A stretch of DNA of 30,445 bases from Trachelipus rathkii (GCA_015478945.1 JABUQX010131198.1:1-30445); one strand, 5' to 3'; numbered from the stretch's first letter, positions 1-11,411 are shown. The notes: generated by a model not told the origin, from the sequence alone. A program made the numbers and translations.

Positions 1-3000
1 TGGGATGTAAACGCATGGCATGTTTCCTATAACGCATACAGAAGAAAATAATTAGCCGAATAGTTCAGTCGTGCCAGGCAGAACACGGGGTGTACACGAT
101 TCCTTAGGAAGGCTAAAGTACCGAAACCAATGACCTAGAGTCACGAAATAAGTGGACAATTCATTTCTTGGACGAACTTTTCTATGGTATGGAGTCTCCC
201 TACCATACAAGACTTTTCGTAGGGTTTCGTATACCGGATGGACAACGGGATTTGCTTTATCTGGACAAAAGCGATAACAGAACGTACGGAGGTGAACCTA
301 CATACCGGACTACTTCAATTGACAATCGCCTTGTACTACGGTGGATAGTAAATACAGAGAAGGGTTCCTGTACGCCCCGTACAGCTTCACAGACTACCTT
401 AGTTCATTCGCATATTGTTGCGAGTTCACTGATTATCTCAAAACTGTGATGTGATAATCATACTTACTTTCTCATACCTTCTGTTTCTATGTTTCGTCAT
501 TGTGGCATTGGTTTACCCATCGGGACTCAGTAAACGCCACATCTGCCTATACTGTTCTCATTTTTCTTGTGCCATTCGCAAGTCAGATCCCATATACTTC
601 ACTCACATATACTTCATAAACCCTTCTGCGAACTTGTTAAATCAAGCTTCACTCGTCTCATGCGCTCCCTCGCCTCACTGTACCTTATCAAGACTTGATT
701 TGCCCATAGAGTTTTTCTAAACCTTTCTTACATGCCTTCCGATGTCCGTCGGATACCAACACCGTGGAAGCAGTCAGAAAGAAATCGTGACTTTCATCGG
801 CTGTACCCAGAATGGTCGGAGGGGGATCGGTATCTTACTTCAATTTCATATCGACTGTTGTTTCTCTTAAAGTCTGATTGCACCGAGACAGTATAAGGAC
901 AACTCATTAAGGTTAAAAGGGTACAGTGTCTTCACTGCCGAAAATTCATCTTCAACACGTACACCGTCCAGGTTTTTAGGTAACCCTATTTTTAAGATCC
1001 TCAACACTATTCACGCTCTCGCGCACGTCCTCTTACGCATGTTCGATCTCGATGACCTAATTAACATCTCCATGAAACGTAACCACCTTCACACCATCCA
1101 CCTCCACGAGTCGCTTTCGACTTCAGCTCACGCTCATCTATGAGCCAGTGTATTTTTTAGGCAAATGAAAGTGGCATTTTATATATCATGAATGATACGT
1201 GCAGCAATGGGCTACAGAACACATCAAGTAAGGCAGTCGACTTTATGATCTTCCACGCGCCACGATTCCCTGCATTTCTCGAGGATTGACGTAGAATATT
1301 AACGTCTTGAACGTCGTAGGTTGTACTTCCTTCATGAATTCGTAATCCTTAATTGTTAAATGTTTTGATACCGAACGTTCAAGCCCCCAATCAGCCTTTT
1401 TCACTGTCGGACCTACGATGTGTCTCAAAGGTTTCCTTGTCCCGGAATTCCTTTCCCTGCTTAATTTAATATTCTCAATGGGTAAGAACAACGGTAAGGA
1501 AAGACACCCTCTTAGAACAAAGCCATCACCTGTAATCGCCCATGCATCTTAGGGAGTTTTTTTCGTGCACAGGGCATAAAATTAGTGTGTCTTAAACTGG
1601 ATATGTGGGTTAGTGTCATACGTTATAATTCTTGGTTCCAGCTTCACAGGGTCTGGAAGATATGGAATGGACCGGTAGGTCCTGGCAAGCAGTTTTCCGT
1701 AAAACAACTGATTGGTCGAACTTACCGCCTTATGAGCTGCACATAGAATGTTTTGACTTCTTGTGTTTTTTTCGGCAATCTGAATATCTAGTTGAGCACT
1801 CACGCACTCGGCTGGCAACACTTCTCATACTCTTCTGTTGCTTCAGGATTCAATTTGAATATTTCAGTCCGAGCCGTTCCGCAAGTCCACATGGCGATGA
1901 ATTGTCATAGTTCTTCCTCCCCCGCCCAAGTTCTGCATACCTCCACCATACTCGACTAGAATATAGGGAGCATATCTGTTTTTTATGCTGCCTCCTTCCC
2001 GCTCACGAAGTATTATGATTATAGGTTTCGATATCATAATACCCATCCGTACCGTGCGCGCTTCTTCTGGCGAAAAGCATTTTATTGTAGGTTCACTCTT
2101 GATTTTCTTCATTGCAACATTGTATGGTTATCGCCTTCTCTACCATACTTCTCGTCGCCTACTCCACATTTAATATGCTGCAATCATGTCGTGTTTGCCC
2201 TGTTATCAGCTCTGACTCACTGTCACATAATGTACACACTCATAAGGTACTTGTCAGGTGGAGGTCTTTAATGCAATTTCAAGCAACGCTTCGCAATTAT
2301 AGACAATAAACCAGACTGATGTGCATTTTCTCTACAAATGATTAAAGACAGCGTAGTATGTGTCCCACTGTGTAAAAGCTTAATGCTTTTCATTACTTAT
2401 TAAAGTTAAGCATAAATGTCCGCATCTGTCCTTTCCTTGCCATTCGTTTTGTAGTGGTTATATTAAATGGTCGGTGAAGGACGCTGCCACACTCGAATGA
2501 CAAAAAATGGGGTCCTTGGACTATTCTGAAGTGTTGTGAAACTACCTCTAGAATCTAGTCTTGCTGTTAGAATCTTACCATGTAAAGTGAGTGGAATCCT
2601 TATATATATGGTTGTGTTTTCTTCGGAGTCATAACCTACTTCAGATTATAAGATGGAATTAGGTTCCCTATTTCTGTTCACCATAGTGGTTCTTTTATGA
2701 ACACAACTTCGAGTTGTCTCGTTCAGATCTCTTTTGTGTAAAATTATTAACGAATAATTTCCTATCATTTAAGTTGTTTTCCTTCTATTACTTTGCAAAA
2801 ATTCATCTGCTCTTTATGGGGTTTCTTTCATAAGTCAGCCATCACATGTAGTTGCTAAATCTTGCCACGCTAATTCATATATGTATGAATCGTTAGGTTG
2901 TAAAATTTGTTATGTTTTTGCGTGCAGTTGCGATACTGGGTCTTATTTTTGGTATCATTTGTATGTTGTTATGTTGAAAGTTACTTTTAATAGTCTAATT

Positions 3001-4908
3001 GCAGTCTAATTAGTCTTCCTTAACACCACATCTACTACTTTTCTAGTAAACTCCTATCAATCGTTAGTTATTAACCATCCTAGTTGTACCTTTTTATCAT
3101 AGACGTGAATAGAGCTGTTTTTTAATTATCCGGAAGGTGTCAAGCAGAAGAAGGATGTTGACCATTTACCGTCTGTATTAGAGAATGAGGCATAATGCGT
3201 GTAAGCGAATGCTACATGACAGGAAGAATCGTCCGAAGCATCGGGCTTGAGGTCACGCAGACATCTGAAAGAGCTTAGAGAACGGTCCGCGACAGATAGC
3301 TAAGGGCGAGAGAGGCGAAGATTGATGGCGGAGGAAATCGTCTTACGATAAGGGGAATGCAAGGATATGGAATTGGCCCACCTTTCGCTATGAATTCGTT
3401 AAAAGGATGCACCCTGCGATTTGTGGTATACTCTCCTTCGTATATGTTCACTAGACGCTTCTTACTTGTTCTATCACGGCTTGTAGATGTATTCAGCTAC
3501 TAACACGTGTTGCAGTGGTCTCGAGTACCTGTTTAAAGCACTCGTCTGGTCTTATCGACATGTATTCTGTTTCACACGGCATGGGTGGTTCGATAATGCC
3601 CGGAATTGCCGGCGGAATTTCCTTCACACTGCGGTAACTTTATTACCATCAACACTCTTGTTGCAGCGAGAAGGTGCAGGTGCGTTCAATCCAACCTCCT
3701 TTCTCTCCTCAATCGTTATTATGATAATAATTTTATTATCTCTACCTTTAATACACCGTCTGAAAAAACGGGATCCAGACGGACCCACAGCTTCCGTTCA
3801 CTCCTTACAATGCAGCGCACTAAGCTCCTCTTCTTCTGTTATTACGATGTTTTTTCTGTGATTGCAAAGAAAAGTAGAATTTTTCATAAAAACAGAACGT
3901 TTTGTTCGTACACATCTCTCTTACCCTCTGCATACCAATTTACATTTTCAATAGTAATATTTTTTCAGTAATAATAGAAATACATCTAGGCAAGAATTAA
4001 GATACTTAACCGGACGCATGGTCTGACAGATTGGGCATATTTCTCGCTAATCAGAAAATCCCAACCCGCAAGCAACAGCAACAGCCAAAGGCAGTGATAC
4101 GGGGGCTATCCTATCACACGTGTACATCAGAGATTACAGATGTTGATTTGACAGTCATTTAAGGGTCGTTGCTGAGCTCTACGCAGGGCCCAGGCATACA
4201 TACTTCCAGATGACTTACTCTCGTTCGGAACAGGTGAACAAAGACGTGTAGATAGACTAAGTCTCGCAGATAGTTGATTATAATTGGCAAGGCGCTTGAT
4301 AATACTATACCCCGTAATCTCCCGAGCAAATTTGAAATATCGCTCTCACCCTATCTCCTGTGTTCTATAGGCGATACGCCTCAGCGGTAGAGTAGAGAGG
4401 CTTTGCTAGAATGACTTGGAGGAATCGGACTGTACGACGATCTGTGTAAATTCGAAGATCTCTACCCACTACCTGCACCAGACAGTTGAACGTTTTACGA
4501 GTATATCTCGGCATACAACGCTACACGAAGTCTGGCGCCGTTTTTATTTGGAGATTAACCTCTTCTTATTAGGACTGGTTGGGTTTCGCCTACGTGTACT
4601 TATAGAGCGGGAGAAAACATGTATGCTAATATAAAAATCTCAATGTAGATTGTTATAGAAGCCTAGTAGAGATTCTAGGCGAATTAATCATCGTCTACTA
4701 AGAAATACACCATGCCATCTCCTTGATAATTCCGATTCGGGTCTCGTTCGAGTCTATATGTAGAAACGATCATCATACTCTCTCACCAACGCTGTGGCGT
4801 CACCTGACCCTATCATCTCAGCGTCGTACGCTGTGGTTGATGTCGTTGTCGCGAAATGTTTTGCCTGTGTCGTTCGCGATAGCTCTATTTAAATGTTTAA
4901 CGTATTGA
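1..4908. other. Unique sequence without recognisable genes
   Basis: About 4.9 kb of moderately AT-rich DNA. The longest open frames are about 120 codons (3,487-3,861 and an overlapping frame) and a 93-codon frame at 168-449; none shows a domain, and low-complexity codon use and overlap with other open frames make them look like chance. No tRNA, rRNA, satellite or long repeat is evident. A short hairpin (GCCTAG, 8-base loop, CTAGGC) lies at 4,661-4,680. I see nothing else to annotate. Confidence 0.5.
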
Positions 4909-4936
4909 AAGCTTATCGAATCGATTCGATAAGCTT
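4909..4936. repeat. Perfect 28-bp palindrome
   Basis: The half-site AAGCTTATCGAATC is followed immediately by its exact reverse complement, with no spacer. It carries HindIII sites at both ends and further AT/CG palindromes inside. The flanks are not symmetrical, so it is a discrete palindrome and not the tip of a longer inverted repeat. It lies close to the point where composition shifts from mixed to strongly AT-rich sequence. Function unknown; an adapter-like or joining artefact is possible. Confidence 0.9.
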
Positions 4937-6512
4937 GGATAATCAGTTCCTCTCTATTAACTAGGATCTATAATTGCCATTCCCGTCCCATTCTTAGTAC
5001 CTTTATATTATGACACATTAGACTGACTTGAGTGTGGACATCATGTATATAGAAATATGCAGTATATAATAAGTATAACTTATTTAATATAATATTACTA
5101 TAAATAGTAATATCTATATATTGTCATTACGCCTATGAATATTAATATACCTTAAGAACTTACTCTATTTTGAATCCTTTTTCAGTAGTTGATGGATATA
5201 AGAAACAAGTTCATTCTCATCTCTCAGTTTTTTCATATAAGTTCACGAGCTCGCTAACTACTCATTCCTCATTCATTATCTCGTTGATATTATATCAGAT
5301 TCAACTTGCCACTAAGTGTTTCACAACTGTTTCAGGTCGTCCGAGATTATTTGTTTCTCCGGTCTGCCTAACTCTATCTTTTATCTGCATTATAAGTGTG
5401 AGATTATATTTTATTATATTTATAACTTTATTCCAAGCTAACGTTAAAGTTGACCTATAGAATCACTATAACTAGTTTTATTATGATATGATATAGTTAA
5501 TATTTATATGCATACTAAATAAATGAAATTTTTGAGAGGTTTATTTTACTCCCTTTTGCAGGCTCAGGCTGTATTCTGTCTTCGTTCATCAGCAGCTTCT
5601 GACTCTGTCCTCTCATTCATAGGCCCGCAACCGACATAATTCTATTAACGGTACATATGCTCAGGATCTTCACGCAAATTCCACGAAGATACGGACTTCA
5701 TGTACCACAATTTCTCCATCTACACAACCTCGAAAGTCCACGTATATTTAATTGCCGCGTTCTTATATGATTAGTTCCAGAGCATAATTTTCGTTTTTCT
5801 TCATCTACAATCTTTCCAGACGAAGTGTAGAAACTGCACAAGGCAATGAATATTAATACTAGCTACTAGTAATAACCTATAATACAATATATCTAATTTA
5901 CTAATAAACATATACAAGACTAATGCTTAATATTAATAACATTCATATATATTTATTAATGACTGTCTCCGAACACCTATATATATATGACATATAGAAT
6001 CATCAATAAATATAAAAAACCATTATTTAAATTGGTAGCGTTATGTTAATTTCACAGCCCTTATCGCATATGGCAACCCCTGGAAACTCCACACGCTGAA
6101 CACAGTATATAATAACCTTGAGCCTAGGGCTTCTTTTATATCGTTAATTTTAAGCTTCGCATGTGTAGGGAGTGTCTATTTGTGAGACAGCCAAGTAAGG
6201 TTAATCTCCACTGTAAAGATTGCTCGTAACGTTAACTAGTAACTACTTTAACAAGCTTCATATGTATTTCAATGAGGACCAATGTTTCTCTATATATCTA
6301 TTTATAGCCGCAAGGTCTATACTCATTATACTAATATATCTAGCTCTATACTAAGCTAGTATGATATATGACCTATATACACATAACGCAATTAATTAAC
6401 GCATATAGTTTTCTTTTTATAAATAAATGGATACGTTGGAAGCGAATCATACACTGAAATCGCAGATTTATAAAATATTACTTTTTATCTAAGAGTAAAT
6501 TACATAATCTTA
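4937..6512. other. AT-rich intergenic sequence
   Basis: Strongly AT-rich DNA with short TA-rich stretches (about 5,040-5,130, 5,860-6,020 and 6,290-6,380). A frame at 5,170-5,460 (plus, no ATG start) and a mixed-composition island at 5,560-5,850 are the only less AT-rich parts; translations show nothing recognisable. It lies downstream of the protease fragment on the minus strand, where other genes of a Polinton-like element might be expected, but I found no polymerase, integrase, ATPase or capsid motif here. Confidence 0.4.
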
Positions 6513-6854
6513 TTAGAATTTCCTGAAACGAATAATAAAACAATCGTTGAGGTATTTGGGTTTATTAGCTGAGAATACATTAACGAGATCTTCAAGAGGA
6601 CGATTTTTAAGTAATCCTTGTAAAAAGTAAACGGCATAGAGCCCACATAGCTGTGATGAGTATGATTGTATCGGAAACGTTAAGGTTTTCATATAGCTTG
6701 AATTATTGTTTCTTAGGAATTGCTTTATATAAGGTGCTGAATATATATTCGATTGATGCAGGGAATCAACTAGAATCATACAGTTTTCATCAAGTTTGTA
6801 TAGTACAGCCCAATGACCCTGAGTAGTTTCCCATCTAGGTGAAGTGTTTAAATA
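6513..6854 (-). pseudogene. Adenain-like (C5) cysteine protease fragment, Polinton/adintovirus type
   Basis: The open frame runs from after a TGA at 6,855-6,857 to a stop at 6,513-6,515, 113 codons. Numbering from the first open codon, it has the family's core in order: Thr-Gln-Gly-His-Trp with catalytic His at residue 14; an acidic Val-Asp-Ser at 29-31 (Asp30); a Gln at 63 for the oxyanion hole; and Cys-Gly at 70-71 with Cys70 as nucleophile in a Ser-Ser-x-x-Cys-Gly-x-Tyr context. The Gln-to-Cys spacing of 7 equals that of adenovirus protease (Gln115/Cys122, established knowledge), and the His-to-acid spacing is one residue shorter. In the family this enzyme cleaves capsid precursors; Polintons and adintoviruses carry a homologue. 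The N-terminal part (usual length about 180-200 residues) is missing or frameshifted: codons just upstream are broken by the TGA. No other gene of such an element was recognised nearby, so this is probably an isolated, decaying insertion. Confidence 0.7.
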
Positions 6855-6857
6855 TCA

Positions 6858-8048
6858 ACCTTCGTTTACTCTTCATTTTTATAAATCATTGTTAATATCA
6901 TTAACCCATGGGCGTACGTAAATGGTGGAAACCCCTTACTCAGGATGTCAGTAATCCGCCAACAGTTTCGGGATGCCTCTGTTCCATATGTTCTACCCGG
7001 ATTTGAAGGCACGTTTCTAACCCTGTCCTAGTTCAACGAGACTCTGGTATTCCATATACACGCAAGACTGAAACAGCGAACTAGTAAAGCTCGATGCAAC
7101 AGTTCTCATATTCCAATCCTAACGATTGCCACTCGTTTAGTCAGTCTGTGCTTGAATTGTGTAGCGGCAGACGAATGAAAGATCGGGCGTTAGATTTCAT
7201 AAGCATCATAAATTATGTAATGGTCTAAGCGTAATCTTTGTAGTGTAGTTCCGCTGTTTTCCTGGACATCACTAAACTGGGCACAGTTTGAGTCATATCA
7301 AATCGTAGAAAGGCCGCGATAGCACAACGACTCTCGGGAATAGTTGCTATTATCTATATATTCTTATAAGACGCTCTTCGTAATCCCTACTCCGTGTTAA
7401 GATATGCCCTATTCGATATTTGAAGACTGTATCTCCGTTTTTAAATTGATAAATATGCATTTGGATTTTCAAAAGGTTGGCTATTATTTTTACTTCGCCT
7501 GTTCACTCTGCTGTACATGTCCATAAGCATTAACCTACTGTAAACTAAATACTTTCTTCAATGGAAAGAGTGGCGTTAACAATTGTTGTAGGGAATTATA
7601 TTATAATTATTTATATTAATGATAATATAAACAGGGTAAGTTATAATAATATCTTTGTCTCTCACTCACTATCGTATTAATGGGTATTAACTTTGCTAGG
7701 TATTGTATATAGGAAATAGAAAGTGATTATTATTTTATCTAATTTATTCAATGAATTAGGTTCCCTTTATGTTTTAGTCTGTGAAACGAGTTTCACTAAT
7801 TGGCGTACATAAATAATAAAAGAAGTCTACCTCTTTAACAATTTGAAAATTGGTTTTGTATTTTTTAATTGTTTGTTTTTTGGAGTACTAACGAGTACGC
7901 ACCAAAATTTTGTCTTTTTAAAGTGGCTTTACTTTTTCAATTGCTAAACCCTGCCTCGGTAGCAGCCCCTCAGTCAATTTTTAAAATCACTTAAGTTACG
8001 CACACAACCCCTGCGCGAGTGGATAGAAGGGGTCGGTTTTCCTGAATC
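6858..8048. other. Intergenic sequence, no gene recognised
   Basis: Between the protease fragment and the receptor-like fragment. On the minus strand a stretch at about 6,870-6,959 is open (translating to Ile-Thr-Asp-Ile-Leu-Ser-Lys near its start) and may be the frameshifted N-terminal continuation of the protease, but it contains no diagnostic motif. The remainder, including an AT-rich section at 7,595-7,860, shows nothing recognisable. Confidence 0.35.
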
Positions 8049-8460
8049 TCAAGTATGATCCCCCATTAGTCGGCCGTAAAATTCGTAGGTGTTACTTGGA
8101 GATTTCGCTGCCCTGTCAATATGCTTATCTACATCTTTAAAGCTGTAGAATACTCCACTCCAGATGGCAGTGGGAGACTTGTTTATTTTCGCGATCATCT
8201 TCATAAAAAGGTGTTTCCTTACATAATAGAATTCTTTGTTTAATGTCAATCTTCAAATCTGTAAGGGTATATACGGCAGCTAAAGCCAGGTGGAGGCAAT
8301 TGACAGGTGTTTCATTACAGGACAAATTGGCATTATAGCTGGCCAATAGCAAAGCAGTCATAAAAACCACAAGCAGTTCTACTAACTCGAAGGTGGTACA
8401 GACACAGACATGATCATGCGGATCGTACAGATAGGCTCGCCCTTCCGTCGTTCTCGATAA
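8049..8460 (-). pseudogene. Ionotropic-receptor-like fragment (M3 plus S2 lobe), frameshifted
   Basis: Two minus-strand frames are colinear. The first (about 8,460 to 8,230) encodes a hydrophobic segment ending Leu-Ala-Ser-Tyr-Asn-Ala-Asn-Leu, then Thr-Leu-Thr-Asp-Leu-Lys; the second (8,249 to 8,049) encodes a charged stretch including Arg-Lys-His-Leu-Phe-Met-Lys-Met-Ile and Phe-Lys-Asp-Val-Asp-Lys-His-Ile. This order, a membrane helix ending in a Ser-Tyr-x-Ala-Asn-Leu-like motif, a 'TL.DL' step, then an S2-like lobe, is what ionotropic glutamate receptors and arthropod chemosensory IRs have at M3 and S2. The ligand-binding S1, M1/M2 and pore are not seen; upstream the sequence runs into the R repeat at 8,600. 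One frame shift at about 8,235-8,250 breaks it. The assignment rests on motif shape only and could be wrong. Confidence 0.4.
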
Positions 8461-8599
8461 AAGTCTAACACTTCACCTTTCAAGTATAAATAGGGATTAG
8501 TAACAGGGAATCGATGTAAAGTACCCCGATCCAGTTACTATAAACTCTAACATGGTGCATCGCTATTGTAATTATCACGATGAGTGGGGATTGATAGAT

Positions 8600-8991
8600 A
8601 CGTATAAAAATGCCGATCAACACCGTAATCTTCTACAGACTTCAAAACCCAGTAAACCTCGAGTTATTGCAAGCAGAACCACACAGGCAACACAACACAG
8701 CCCAAGGATTCATTAAGCTTGAACGATGACCAACAGCCAGAAACAACAAAACACAACATGCAGCACAACATTAAACAACAACAAACCACAGAAACGTTAC
8801 CCGCCATCAAGACACGAGCAGCTGAGCTATATCAACCTTCCAAAAAAAAAAAGCTATGAAATTTGTGAATTTAAATCTGACTTACTTTTTCGCATTCATT
8901 TCTCCATTCTTCTGCTCTTCTCTTATTTATTATTATTATTATTATTATTATATTATTTGTATTATTATTCATTATTATTATTATTATTATC

Positions 8992-9029
<38 letters not shown>

Positions 9030-9116
9030 ATTTTATTTTTTTTTTTTTTTTTAACTTCTTTGATGCATCCATCTTTCCAAGATCTCTTTATCCGACGAGT
9101 GAGAGAGAGAGAGGGG

Positions 9117-9184
<68 letters not shown>

Positions 9185-9378
9185 AGAGAGCAGTAGAGAG
9201 AGAGAGGAAATTGCCTACGCATCATTAGTGAATTTCGTTTTTCATCTTTTCCTTGTGGGCCGGTTTCAATGTTATATATATGGAGATTTATTTATTTATT
9301 TTATTTTACTTTCCAGCTAAACGTAAGTACCATCACCGTTCTAGTAGAGATATTGCAAAAAGAATTACAAAGAGTTTC
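8600..9378 (+). repeat. R repeat copy 1
   Basis: Begins at the 'tgccgatcaacaccg' segment, then a CAA/ACA-rich block, a block ending in 'aaaaaagctatga', an (ATT)n tract (8,925-9,024), poly-T (9,033-9,051), a (GA)n tract (9,099-9,205), a 'ccttgtgggccggtttcaatg' segment (21 bases; key part 'gggccggtttcaatg'), a splice-acceptor-like 'ctttccag' and the first roughly 60 bases of exon E1. It breaks off inside E1 and is followed directly by copy 2. Its left edge marks the end of the palindrome: the outermost CAA block of the unit is missing here. Confidence 0.85.
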
Positions 9379-10027
9379 CACTTCTTCTTCATCATCACCA
9401 CAAAATCCACAGCAAAAACAGTGACGTCACAAAGGCATTACAACAACAACAACAAGGTAGAGGAATAAATCAACAACAACAAGACAAAACCATTTACAAG
9501 TCAATGTCGATACAAACATATCTTTCATCAGAAACCAGTAAGCTCGAGTTAATTGCAAGGCAGAATCCACACAGCACAAACAGCCAAGGATCCCTCATCT
9601 AGCTTAAACGATGACACAGCCACAACAACAACAAAAACAACAACAGCAGCAACAATAAAACCACAACAACAAAACAACAACAGTTACCCACGCCATCAAG
9701 ACAAACAGAGCAGCATGAAAGCTACTATCAACCCTCCAAAAAAGCTATGAATGTGATTTAAATCTGGACTTTTTTTTCGATTCATTTTTCCATTCTTCTG
9801 CCTTCTTCCCTTATTATTATTATTATTATATTATTAATTAATTATTAATTATTATATTATTATTATTATTATTATATTATTATTATTATTATTATTATTA
9901 TATTATTAATTATGTATGTTTTAACTCTCTTTGATCGCGCCATCCCTTTCAAGATCTCTTTATCCGAGCGTGAGAGAGAGAGAGAAAGGGCAAAAGGAGG
10001 GGGAGGAAGAGAAAGAAGGAAAAAAGA

Positions 10028-10067
<40 letters not shown>

Positions 10068-10167
10068 AGGCAAAAATCATGGTTACATTTGTAAGGTTAA
10101 GCACAAAAACGGTAGAATGGGAATATTTTATTTATTTTATTTTTATTTTTTTCTTCTGCTGTAACAT

Positions 10168-10168
<1 letters not shown>
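9379..10168 (+). repeat. R repeat copy 2
   Basis: Direct repeat of copy 1: 'aaaatccacagcaaaaacag' (9,403-9,422), CAA tracts at about 9,440-9,480 and 9,620-9,685, the 'gttacccacgccatcaagac' segment, (TTA)n at 9,811-9,912, and (GA)n with G-rich interruptions at 9,970-10,066. The part after the GA tract diverges from copy 1 and lacks the E1 start; it runs into TA repeats and then exon E8 on the minus strand. CAA tracts read as poly-Gln, poly-Asn or poly-Thr depending on frame; no frame stays open through the unit. Confidence 0.85.
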
Positions 10169-10209
<41 letters not shown>

Positions 10210-10224
10210 TATATATATATACTA

Positions 10225-10264
<40 letters not shown>

Positions 10265-10274
10265 ATATATTATA
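10169..10274. repeat. (TA)n tract
   Basis: TA microsatellite with a few interruptions, between R copy 2 and exon E8 of the left arm. Its mirror in the right arm (about 18,510-18,930) is no longer a clean TA tract. Confidence 0.9.
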
Positions 10275-10383
10275 GTATTTCGATCAGGCTTATCTCCAGT
10301 GGAGTATTAACATCAGTAGCTACAAAGGGATGCTCCTACTCGGCGTCGCTACCTGGGATAGAGATTATCTCAACAGATTGACT
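10275..10383 (-). CDS. Left-arm exon E8 (unknown gene)
   Basis: A non-repetitive island after a polypyrimidine-poor but canonical acceptor (ctccgcag, AG at 10,384-10,385). The frame starting at the acceptor reads Ser-Gln-Ser-Val-Glu-Ile-Ile-Ser-Ile-Pro-Gly-Ser-Asp-Ala-Glu, meets one TAG, then continues openly through Val-Ala-Thr-Asp-Val-Asn-Thr-Pro-Leu-Glu-Ile. It is flanked on both sides by TA repeats and mirrored at 18,348-18,470. It could be the last coding exon. The in-frame stop may be a sequencing indel. Family unknown. Confidence 0.35.
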
Positions 10384-10399
10384 CTGCGGAGATGGATAA

Positions 10400-10543
10400 T
10401 TATATTATATATATATATATATATATATTATATAATATATATATATATATATTATATATATATCATTATATATATATTCTATATATATATTTAATATAAA
10501 TATTTATATATATATATATATTATAATATATTATATATATATT
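10400..10543. repeat. (TA)n-rich intron block
   Basis: Interrupted TA microsatellite between exon islands E8 and the 10,545-10,660 spacer of the left arm. The following roughly 115 bases (10,545-10,660) are AT-rich, non-repetitive and show no coding signal. Confidence 0.85.
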
Positions 10544-10664
10544 TCATTCCCGCAGGAATATTGCGCTTAGTTATTAATTTCAATATTTTTCATTTATATA
10601 AAATTGATGGTGTTATCAGGTAATTATCAATATCATATTTTCATTAGCATAGTTAATCAACTAC

Positions 10665-10802
10665 CCCGTTCATGAGCTATCGGCTCCTTCGTTTGTCTAT
10701 CGTATTCGCTGGAGGGGCTGCGAACCTCTTTGCTGCGACGTTGTAGACTGCATTAGATGTACTCCATTCCTGAATCATATACCTATCGCTTATCTGGAGC
10801 AT
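10665..10802 (-). CDS. Left-arm exon E7 (unknown gene)
   Basis: Island bounded by an acceptor (catccgcag, AG at 10,803-10,804) and a GT at 10,664. The frame beginning at the first base is open for about 40 codons (Met-Leu-Gln-Ile-Ser-Asp-Arg-Tyr-Met-Ile-Gln-Glu-Trp, then Asn-Val-Ala-Ala-Lys-Arg-Phe-Ala-Ala-Pro-Pro-Ala-Asn) before a TAG near the end. It is mirrored at 17,603-17,752 in the right arm, where indels disrupt the frame. No domain recognised; basic C-terminal cluster Asp-Lys-Arg-Arg-Ser-Arg. Confidence 0.45.
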
Positions 10803-10822
10803 CTGCGGATGTATGAAGCAGA

Positions 10823-10935
10823 TTATATTATATATTATATTATATATATAGTATATATATATATATAATTATCATATATATATATATATATTGATATATA
10901 TTTATATATATATATATTATATATATTATTTATGA
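10823..10935. repeat. (TA)n-rich intron block
   Basis: Interrupted TA microsatellite separating exon islands E7 and E6 in the left arm; mirrored at 17,456-17,580. Confidence 0.85.
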
Positions 10936-10941
10936 TATTAC

Positions 10942-11067
10942 CATGTCTCTGCTCAGCCCCTATGATATGTCTATCGTGGCGAATATGTATGATGACCAGT
11001 TCACGGACGCGAATTAAGAAGTTTCTCTGTGATAAGTGTTGTAATGCTTGTAGACTGCTTCAGGCGG
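10942..11067 (-). CDS. Left-arm exon E6 (unknown gene)
   Basis: Island between an acceptor (tatgttgcag, AG at 11,068-11,069) and donor catg|gtaat (GT at 10,941-10,940). The best frame contains Val-Tyr-Lys-His-Tyr-Asn-Thr-Tyr-His-Arg-Glu-Thr-Ser and then a stop. An alternative acceptor ten or so bases further in (gaagcag|tc) would keep the phase left by E5. The mirror copy at 17,290-17,418 differs by several indels, so the true frame cannot be fixed from this sequence. No family recognised. Confidence 0.4.
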
Positions 11068-11077
11068 CTGCAACATA

Positions 11078-11163
11078 ATTATATAATATTTATTATTATA
11101 TATATATATATAGTATATATTATATATAATATAGTATATATATTTAATATACTATATATATAC
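11078..11163. repeat. (TA)n-rich intron block
   Basis: Interrupted TA microsatellite between E6 and E5 of the left arm; mirrored at 17,168-17,265, where the tract is a cleaner (TA)n. Confidence 0.85.
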
Positions 11164-11207
11164 TTGTCTGGAGTGGTATACATTAACGTAGGAGTGTTAC
11201 CTTGTTT

Positions 11208-11411
11208 GTAAAGTAAAGTGTCTGAATAGGCAGGGACCCAGTCATTGATAGTACCTCCTTCTATACATTCAGTCGCTGGGAGATGACTTCGCCATGCATT
11301 CATCACTCCGTGTCTGGGGGTCTATCTCCCCTGCACTCATTGATGACGGATTATTACTTGTTGGGCTGAATGTGACTGAACGTTCAGCGTCCGCGTTTTG
11401 CACAATCTAGA
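11208..11411 (-). CDS. Left-arm exon E5 (unknown gene)
   Basis: Island from the acceptor-like atctatctag to donor aaacaag|gtaac. The frame in phase with E4 reads [10 protein letters not shown], then a Ser/Pro-rich stretch (Pro-Thr-Ser-Asn-Asn-Pro-Ser-Ser-Met), then after one indel [14 protein letters not shown]. The exon ends in phase 1. The right-arm copy is 16,923-17,132. The composition suggests a disordered, probably regulatory protein segment; no domain recognised. Confidence 0.5.

Noticed and set aside
168..449. 93-codon plus-strand open frame of ordinary composition
   Set aside because: No ATG at the start, no motif, no splice or codon signal, and the length is expected by chance in 30 kb.
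3487..3971. Two overlapping open frames of about 120 codons
   Set aside because: They overlap in different frames, have Ser- and Leu-rich low-information composition and match nothing I know.
8726..9320. Open frames of about 155 codons rich in Leu/Tyr/Ile then Glu-Arg
   Set aside because: They are translations of the (ATT)n and (GA)n microsatellites of R copy 1.
9912..10381. Glu-Arg-rich and Ile-Tyr-rich open frames
   Set aside because: Translations of (GA)n and (TA)n repeats.
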